Positions 6,667-11,014 of a DNA stretch of 11,014 nt are shown here, in pieces. Under the pieces are notes generated by a model, which ran no database searches, had not been told where the DNA came from, and was given only the letters and a program-made list of their open reading frames with translations. This stretch comes from Elusimicrobiota bacterium (GTDB lineage: Bacteria > CG03 > SLGR01 > PWQF01), in the NCBI GenBank assembly GCA_003556865.1, contig PWQF01000006.1:1-11014 (forward strand). The letters are read 5' to 3'. Made by a program: the position numbers and the translations under genes. Positions within the stretch are counted from its first letter, which is position 1, and every line of letters begins with the position of its first letter.

Positions 6667-7859
6667 TTATTTGGGATAACCTTCCTTGCAGTAATAAAAA
6701 CGGTAAGTTCATTGCGTATCTGCTCCCTGTCAGTCCTTTGAAACAGATAACCTATTATGGGAATATCTCCTATAAAAGGAACTTTCCTGTGGGTACTTGA
6801 ATCCGTTTCTCTTATAAGCCCGCCTATTACAACCGTATCCCCGTCATTTAACTGAAATGAGGTATTAACCCTGCTGCTTTTTACTATGGGTATCCCGTCC
6901 GGTGATACACCGGTCTGAAAACTGTGAGCGGGAATAATATCCATTATTATTGTCCCGTCCCGGTTTACATAAGGGGTAGCCTCTATCTGAACCCCCACAT
7001 CCTTAAATGAAGTGGTAGCCATACGTCCGCCTTCAGCAGTTTCCGTAAGTTCCTGGTAAGGAAGCTCGTCTACTATGTCAATAGAAGCGGTCCTGTTGCT
7101 CAACACCAGGATTTTTGGGTTATTAAGCATCCGGGCCTCGGTTTTTGTCTGAAGGGCCTTAATAAGGGCATCTATATTATAGCCCCGCTCAATTACACCC
7201 AGGCTTAAACTGGGCCCTTCAATATTACGGGCAAACTCCTGGTTATAAACAGGGGCATCCGAATCACTTACATACTTGAAATCCGTCAGATCCATACCCA
7301 TTTCCAGGGCATCCGAGATATTAAGCTCCAGGATTTTAGCCTCTATAAAGACCTGGGGGGTAGGAGTATCAAGCCTTGCTATAAGTTCGCCTATCCTGTT
7401 TATATTATCAGCCAGGTCAGTGACTATAAGCGAGTTGGTTCTCTTGTCCGCAGTTGCGCCCCCCCCTATATTAAGCTGCGGCTCAATTATGGGAATAAGA
7501 TCTTCCGGATTTGCATAATTTAAAGAAAAAACCTGCGACACCTTAATTAAAATTTCTTCTCTCCTGCTCTTAATTACATATATATCGGTATCAGGCTGCC
7601 TTATGTAATAAAGCTCGTAAGTATCCAGTAAAGCGTTAAGAGCCTCGTCTGCTGAAACATCCTCAAGTGTCAAGACTATTTCCATTTGCGCCAGGTCGGT
7701 ATCGGTAATTAATTTTCGGTCCGTCCTGTCGCTCAATATCCTTAATACTGTTCTCAGGGGGACCCTCTGGAAATCAATAGATATAAGTGGCTCCTCCCCG
7801 AAACCTGAAGCTGCAAGCATAAACAACAATACCGCTGTAATTAATGTTTTCTTTTTCAT
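6663..7859 (-). CDS. pilQ: Compact type IV pilus secretin (PilQ-like)
   Basis: This is the outer-membrane secretin that forms the pilus exit channel. It has 398 residues with a Sec signal peptide (basic MKKK, hydrophobic to about 19, cleavage near residue 21) and no lipobox. Residues 25-98 form an STN/N0 domain (FQRVPLRTVLRIL, ITDTDL, TLEDVSADEALNALL). Residues 108-165 form a secretin_N/N1 domain (FSLNYANPEDLIPII, ADKRTNSLIVTD). Residues 168-395 are the secretin core, with LNNPKILVLSNRTA, the VGVQIEATP strand, DGDTVVIGGL and the hallmark VPFIGDIPIIGYLF (360-373). Classical PilQ is much longer and starts with AMIN domains that bind peptidoglycan; none is present here. A good Shine-Dalgarno precedes the ATG at 7859. 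The gene follows the PilO-PilP-like gene by 53 bases and overlaps the REC-PEGA gene by ATGA. GspD is the alternative, but the pilM-N-O context favours PilQ. Confidence 0.93.
   Translation of the reverse strand: MKKKTLITAVLLFMLAASGFGEEPLISIDFQRVPLRTVLRILSDRTDRKLITDTDLAQMEIVLTLEDVSADEALNALLDTYELYYIRQPDTDIYVIKSRREEILIKVSQVFSLNYANPEDLIPIIEPQLNIGGGATADKRTNSLIVTDLADNINRIGELIARLDTPTPQVFIEAKILELNISDALEMGMDLTDFKYVSDSDAPVYNQEFARNIEGPSLSLGVIERGYNIDALIKALQTKTEARMLNNPKILVLSNRTASIDIVDELPYQELTETAEGGRMATTSFKDVGVQIEATPYVNRDGTIIMDIIPAHSFQTGVSPDGIPIVKSSRVNTSFQLNDGDTVVIGGLIRETDSSTHRKVPFIGDIPIIGYLFQRTDREQIRNELTVFITARKVIPNK
7459..7466 (-). repeat. 8-base poly-G tract within the secretin gene
   Basis: Eight consecutive C on the plus strand read as G8 in the coding strand. 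They encode the three glycines of NIGGGAT (about residues 132-134) in the N1 domain. The tract is long enough to be slippage-prone; a one-base change would destroy the secretin from this point. Confidence 0.8.
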
Positions 7860-7866
7860 TTAATTT

Positions 7867-7872
7867 CTCCTT
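7867..7872 (-). promoter_or_regulatory. Shine-Dalgarno of the secretin gene
   Basis: AAGGAG on the minus strand lies 7 bases before the ATG at 7859, in the 53-base gap after the PilO-PilP-like gene. This is one of the strongest ribosome binding sites in the window and fixes the secretin start. I see no convincing promoter or terminator in the gap. Confidence 0.75.
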
Positions 7873-7912
7873 ATCATTAAAAGTCTACCCTGGTGAGTAA
7901 ATATCTTTTATT

Positions 7913-8827
7913 TTAATCTATCTGAAGCCTTATCTGCCTCTCATTCCATTCCATAATCACAAAATCTCTTTCAATCCTTGTCACCCTTGCGCCTCGTACC
8001 ACATCCCCTATGCTTCGCAGTTCGCCGTCTATGATGGCAACAGGTGAGCTTTCATCCCAGACAATGCCGCCCAGATGAAGCCGGGGGGGGCGCCGGACAA
8101 TGACCCTTTCCTCATAAAGGGTGTCCCTGTAATAGAGGGGGTCTTTATCTATATCAATATTAATCTCTTTAAATTCGGTCAGTTCCAGGATATTTTCTAT
8201 TACTTCTAAAGATGCAGCCGGCATATTCAGCAAAGCATCAGTCCCCACAGCCAGTTCATCCGCAGTAACGGCTTCCGTATTTATATCAGGTATATTAAAA
8301 ACAAATATTTCAGTTTCGTGAGCGTTCCTGTCCCAGGCGCTCCGGAAGGTCATATTCCCCAGGCCTATAAAATTTTCAGCAGTATAGATTTCCTTAAGAA
8401 ACTGCAGCGAGTCATTAAAAGAAGCCCTGAAGCTCATACTTGAAAGCTGTTTTAAATATTTATATTCATGGACATTTTCAACGTGATTTATTTGCTCAAG
8501 TCTAAGCCCCCCGGCGGAGGCAGCTTCAGCAATATAGGTGTTTAAATCTTCGGGGCTCAGGCCGGGAGTAAGGATATAATCCGCAAACTCTTCAGAAATG
8601 CCTTCTGCCTCCTCAAATTTAGCCCTGTACTCTATAATATTCTGAACCAGCAGATTAAGGTCACTTAAATATTTACGGGATTCAGTTAATCCCGCCCTGG
8701 CCTCCTGCATTCTGTTATTTTCCGGGCCTATAAGGGCAAAAATCAGCAGCAAAACAATTACAATGAGCCCTCCCCCGGCGATAGCGCCTTTTTTTATCCA
8801 GCTTTTTTTATATGTATATCTATCCAT
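7913..8827 (-). CDS. pilO: PilO-like alignment protein fused to a C-terminal PilP/GspC-type HR domain
   Basis: This is an inner-membrane alignment component of 304 residues, about 100 longer than a usual PilO. It has a short cytoplasmic basic N-terminus, one membrane helix (about 14-34), a coiled-coil stretch (36-75) and a PilO-like periplasmic region (88-180) with LSPEDLNTYIAEAASAGG and FRASFNDSLQFLKEI. After a linker (181-245) containing KDPL, reminiscent of the RDPF motif in PilP-type proteins, residues 246-304 form an HR-type beta domain: LGGIVWDESSPVAIIDGEL, SIGDVVRGARVTRIERDFVI, then QIRLQID. In other systems that domain belongs to PilP or GspC and contacts the secretin N0 region. Here it sits just upstream of the secretin gene and no separate pilP is seen, so one polypeptide probably replaces PilO and PilP. 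The start shares one base with the pilN stop (TAATG), with AGGAGA just upstream. Confidence 0.85.
   Translation of the reverse strand: MDRYTYKKSWIKKGAIAGGGLIVIVLLLIFALIGPENNRMQEARAGLTESRKYLSDLNLLVQNIIEYRAKFEEAEGISEEFADYILTPGLSPEDLNTYIAEAASAGGLRLEQINHVENVHEYKYLKQLSSMSFRASFNDSLQFLKEIYTAENFIGLGNMTFRSAWDRNAHETEIFVFNIPDINTEAVTADELAVGTDALLNMPAASLEVIENILELTEFKEINIDIDKDPLYYRDTLYEERVIVRRPPRLHLGGIVWDESSPVAIIDGELRSIGDVVRGARVTRIERDFVIMEWNERQIRLQID
7916..8092 (-). other. PilP/GspC-like HR domain coding segment
   Basis: Codons 246-304 of the PilO-like gene show the HR pattern: a small hydrophobic strand ending in G-I-V, then P-V-A-I-I-D-G, a G-D turn, G-A-R-V-x-x-I and alternating hydrophobics to the end. 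The match is by pattern only; structure prediction would confirm it. Confidence 0.7.
8083..8090 (-). repeat. 8-base poly-C tract at the start of the HR domain
   Basis: Eight consecutive G on the plus strand (C8 in the coding strand) encode the RPPR stretch at about residues 246-249. This is exactly where the PilO part gives way to the HR domain, so slippage would cost the secretin-coupling domain while leaving the PilO part intact. Confidence 0.8.
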
Positions 8828-9393
8828 TATTCTCCTATCATACTTAAGACTAAATCAAACTGAAGCAAATTTTTCCCGCCCACCTCGATTTCACCGGCTT
8901 CATCTGCTTCAACTCCCCCAGGAAAAAAAAGGCTCTCTTCCAGCAGCAGAATATATTCCCCCACTCTTTCCGCGGCATTATCTGCAGGCTCAAGTAAAAG
9001 AGTTACCAAAACCCTTTCTTCGGCACTGTTCACCTTAATATTATAAATATGCATCTTTTCAGGCAGTAGACGGCCTACCTGCGCAAGCCGGGAGGCATAT
9101 TCTTTTCTCTGTTCAAGAATCTCTTCAACAATACTTACTTTTTTATACAACTCAGTCCACCCGGCAATCCAATCATCCACATTATACCTGCGTGACAACT
9201 GATTTACCTCAGTTTCAGCCGCTCTTAACTCTCTCTCATAATTAGAAGTTCTTATGGAAAGGTTTATGTAAAAAGTAATTAACCCGGCCAGCAGCAGAAA
9301 AGCAGCTCCACCTGCAATTAAGATTATCTTTTTTAACTTATCACTGAAATTTTTTGTAAGAGCCCTTTTTCTTATTAAATTTATCTCTATCAT
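8827..9393 (-). CDS. pilN: PilN type IV pilus inner-membrane alignment protein
   Basis: This is a bitopic inner-membrane protein of 188 residues, the normal size for PilN, expected to bind PilM with its short cytoplasmic N-terminus and to heterodimerise with PilO in the periplasm. The N-terminus MIEINLIRKR corresponds to the INLLPxR PilM-binding motif, although the proline is missing. Residues 22-47 form the membrane helix (IILIAGGAAFLLLAGLITFY). A coiled-coil stretch follows (50-100), then an alpha-beta periplasmic domain from about 105 (LLPEKMHIYNIKVNSAEERVLVTL) to the end. The ATG at 9393 shares its first base with the pilM TAA, with GAGG five bases upstream. Identification rests on this layout and on its place between pilM and the pilO-like gene. 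Confidence 0.9.
   Translation of the reverse strand: MIEINLIRKRALTKNFSDKLKKIILIAGGAAFLLLAGLITFYINLSIRTSNYERELRAAETEVNQLSRRYNVDDWIAGWTELYKKVSIVEEILEQRKEYASRLAQVGRLLPEKMHIYNIKVNSAEERVLVTLLLEPADNAAERVGEYILLLEESLFFPGGVEADEAGEIEVGGKNLLQFDLVLSMIGE
8831..8836 (-). promoter_or_regulatory. Shine-Dalgarno of the PilO-like gene, inside pilN
   Basis: AGGAGA lies 3-4 bases before the ATG at 8827 and is made from the last codons of pilN (ATA GGA GAA TAA). Together with the TAATG overlap it supports coupled translation of the PilN and PilO partners in similar amounts. Confidence 0.65.
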
Positions 9394-10382
9394 TACTGCC
9401 TCAAGGCCAGACCGGCCGCAACGGAAAGCATAGGCCCGCTGCTTTTATTGCTTTCCCCTTTTAAGTTATCCATAGGATTCCATAATACAGTTTCAATACC
9501 CATAATCTCTTTTATCATAGAGCAGATGCCTTTAACCATAGCCCCGCCGCCCGTAATATATATTTTATCAAGCGAAGGCAGCATCCTGTTGCTCTGGCAG
9601 TACTCAACTGCCCTGTGAAGGTTTTCAATTAAATCAGGAGTAGTCCTTCGCAATATATTTTTTATGTTTAGCCCGGCCTCCTCCCAAACTTCCGGATTTC
9701 TCTTGATTTTTTCCGCCTTTTCCTTTTTAATATTAAGAGTTGAAGCAATACGGCTTGTAATGTCCGCGCCTCCGAACTTTATATTTTTGGCAAAGCATAG
9801 GCCCTCGCTGTTTACAATAGCAAACCCGGTCGCAGTATGTCCGCAGTCCACCAGGGCCGCGCTTCTGTTTTTAACTCCGAAATCGGGGTTTAATTTCATA
9901 AAGCAGTTTACCAGGGCCAGTATATCAATATCTGCAATTTCAGCAAAATATTTTGCTCCCTGGACCACCTTCATATTTTCATTTATATGGTTTGAAGGGG
10001 CAGCAGCAACAAGGACATTAAGACCTCCCTTTGTTTTTTTCAATATTGATGCGTCCATATCCATTCCTTCAAGGCTGGTATATATATATTTCTCGGCATT
10101 ATATTTAATACTGTTTCTCAACTCATCTTCGGGAAGAACCGGGAATTCAGTAAGCCGCAGAACCGTATCCGGGCTTCCCACGGCAAAAGCGGCTCTCCTT
10201 CCGGTAAAATTGGCTTTTCCGGTAATTTTTTTAAGAGCTTCCAGCTTGGTTTCAAAAGTTATATCTTTACCTTTTTTCCTGCGGAACTCCTTAATCACCC
10301 CGTTTATATCATATATACTTCCCTTCCTTAATTCAACCTGGCACACCTTAACAAACTTTGAACCTATATCTATTCCAATCAT
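9393..10382 (-). CDS. pilM: PilM actin-like type IV pilus assembly protein
   Basis: This is a cytoplasmic actin/FtsA-fold ATP-binding protein that docks the PilN tail and links the alignment complex to the cytoplasm. It has 329 residues, close to the family length. Phosphate-1 motif: IGIDIGSKFVKV (2-13). Phosphate-2: ALVDCGHTATGFAIV (176-190). Adenosine motif: ITGGGAMVKGI (276-286). The 1C-like region includes LTEFPVLPEDELRNSIKYNAEKYI (77-100), typical of PilM. It starts at the ATG at 10382, 13 bases after the DUF1566 gene, with only a weak GGA-type ribosome binding site. It could be coupled to the upstream gene. A long antisense frame over this gene is a coding shadow. Confidence 0.95.
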   Translation of the reverse strand: MIGIDIGSKFVKVCQVELRKGSIYDINGVIKEFRRKKGKDITFETKLEALKKITGKANFTGRRAAFAVGSPDTVLRLTEFPVLPEDELRNSIKYNAEKYIYTSLEGMDMDASILKKTKGGLNVLVAAAPSNHINENMKVVQGAKYFAEIADIDILALVNCFMKLNPDFGVKNRSAALVDCGHTATGFAIVNSEGLCFAKNIKFGGADITSRIASTLNIKKEKAEKIKRNPEVWEEAGLNIKNILRRTTPDLIENLHRAVEYCQSNRMLPSLDKIYITGGGAMVKGICSMIKEIMGIETVLWNPMDNLKGESNKSSGPMLSVAAGLALRQ

Positions 10383-10395
10383 TTTAAATGTCCAA

Positions 10396-11014
10396 TCATT
10401 TTATTTCAAACGGTCCCTCTTCCCAGTAATCAACCTCCACATGCGGCCCCCTCACCGGCCTGAAATACCTGGATAAACCTTTAGCTTCCCCGCTGCTTGT
10501 CCCGTCGCTAAAGTCTACTGCCCAAGCCCGTGTGGGATCAGGAATATAAGTTGTTGAGGTCCAGTAAGAGGCAGCCTCTATCCCTGCAAAATCTGGGTAA
10601 TCAAGCGGGCTTGAGGGATTCTGATAATTTACTATGCTTAAAAGTTCCTTCTTGTCCGGAAGTCTCCAGTCAAAAAATCCGGCGTAGTTTAATTCATTGC
10701 ACAAATCAACTGCATCCTCCCAGCTTAAGGTCAGCTGAGGAAAATCAGAACCGAGGTCCAGATCCCTTACCCACATAAGGCCCGTCCTGTTATCTGTTAT
10801 GGTGCCGTCGCCGTTATCGGAAAATCCGGCCGCAGGGCCTCCTGCCCTTGCATAAAAAAGCATATCCGTATCAGTAAGAACATCTCTTACCGGCACATAG
10901 GGTATTGAACTTGTCTCAACCATATGGCCTATGCTTCCATCGGTGATATCAACATAATAGCCTCCACTTCCTCCGGTAGTGGCAGTCCAGCGGCGGGGGG
11001 ATGAGGTATCACCA
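10396..11014 (-). CDS. Lcl/DUF1566 domain surface protein, N-terminus outside the window
   Basis: The frame is open to the window edge, giving 205 visible residues; the ATG at 10923 is internal, because in-frame codons continue upstream without a stop. A complete Lcl C-terminal (DUF1566) domain spans 10447-10824: FSDNGDGTITDNRTGLMW, the AVDLCNELN helix, DWRLPDKKELLSIV, SYWTSTTY, AWAVDFSDG and YFRPVRG. Upstream, 10879-11013 encodes RRWTATTGG, GYYVDITDGSIG and YVPVRDV, which line up with the last third of the same domain, so at least two copies are in tandem. The family is related to FGly-sulfatase/C-type-lectin-like folds and is usually found in exported proteins; its function is mostly unknown. 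With only 13 bases to pilM, it is probably in the operon. A tip or surface adhesin, in the place where PilY1 and minor pilins often sit, is speculative. Confidence 0.85.
   Translation of the reverse strand, partial: GDTSSPRRWTATTGGSGGYYVDITDGSIGHMVETSSIPYVPVRDVLTDTDMLFYARAGGPAAGFSDNGDGTITDNRTGLMWVRDLDLGSDFPQLTLSWEDAVDLCNELNYAGFFDWRLPDKKELLSIVNYQNPSSPLDYPDFAGIEAASYWTSTTYIPDPTRAWAVDFSDGTSSGEAKGLSRYFRPVRGPHVEVDYWEEGPFEIK
10879..11013 (-). repeat. C-terminal part of a first, tandem DUF1566 domain
   Basis: The order W-T-A-T-T, then YYVDITDGS, then VPVRDV parallels W-T-S-T-T, WAVDFSDGT and FRPVRG of the complete domain that follows. This indicates domain duplication within one protein. The beginning of this copy lies beyond the window edge. 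Confidence 0.65.

Noticed and set aside
7881..7900. Possible short hairpin in the gap before the secretin gene
   Set aside because: Only about three base pairs can form around the CTACCCTGGTGAG stretch and no U-tract follows, so it is not a terminator.
7860..7912. Possible internal promoter before the secretin gene
   Set aside because: A TTTACT box and TAAT-like boxes exist, but the spacing or the match is poor and the putative -10 lies almost on the Shine-Dalgarno. It is more likely a plain intergenic spacer.
6663..10382. Interpretation as a type II secretion system
   Set aside because: GspL/M/C/D share folds with these proteins, but a separate full-length PilM, a PilN with the INL tail, and PilT in the same operon point to a type IVa pilus.
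9664..10476. Long open frame of 270 codons on the plus strand
   Set aside because: It is antisense to pilM, whose actin-like motifs are unambiguous; its translation has low-complexity Ser/Phe-rich composition and no family motif.
10396..10923. Taking the ATG at 10923 as the real start of the DUF1566 gene
   Set aside because: Thirty more in-frame codons without a stop run to the window edge and encode the end of a second copy of the same domain, so this ATG is internal.

Overview
The window is one uninterrupted run of nine genes, all on the minus strand. It encodes the alignment and secretin part of a type IVa pilus machine plus several accessory proteins. A secretin and secretin-coupling proteins imply a diderm (Gram-negative-type) bacterium. 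Composition is moderately AT-rich, with many ATA, AGA and AGG codons. I cannot name the phylum. The non-standard operon, with a PilO-PilP fusion, PEGA, TPR, GT-C and DUF1566 proteins, argues against the classical gamma- and beta-proteobacterial pilMNOPQ arrangement. No tRNA, rRNA, CRISPR array or mobile element was seen, and there is no gene-free stretch longer than about 53 bases.

Reading in the direction of transcription (high to low coordinates), the order is: a DUF1566/Lcl-domain protein whose start lies outside the window; pilM; pilN; a pilO-like gene whose product ends in a PilP/GspC-like HR domain; a compact secretin (pilQ-like); a 793-residue protein with a receiver domain, helix-hairpin-helix, one membrane segment and a series of PEGA-like domains; a 601-residue periplasmic TPR protein; a TMTC-like GT-C membrane protein with C-terminal TPRs; and pilT, cut by the left edge. 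Junctions are very tight. pilM/pilN and pilN/pilO share one base (TAATG). The secretin/REC-PEGA, REC-PEGA/TPR and TPR/GT-C junctions overlap by four bases (ATGA, ATGA, GTGA). The other gaps are 12, 13 and 53 bases, so everything visible looks like a single operon.

The core should work as in known type IVa pili. Cytoplasmic actin-like PilM binds the PilN N-terminus. PilN and PilO form the inner-membrane alignment complex. The PilP-like domain, here fused to PilO, reaches the secretin in the outer membrane. PilT powers retraction. The extension ATPase PilB, platform protein PilC, major pilin and prepilin peptidase are not in the window.

The most unusual part is the translationally coupled block after the secretin. 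A response-regulator receiver domain with an intact phosphorylation site is tethered to the inner membrane and joined to periplasmic PEGA-type domains, followed by a periplasmic TPR protein and a TMTC-like putative glycosyltransferase. My inference is an inside-out regulatory or cell-envelope anchoring module for the pilus machine, possibly coupled to glycosylation of a periplasmic or pilus protein. The domain layout is read directly from the sequence. The function is a hypothesis.
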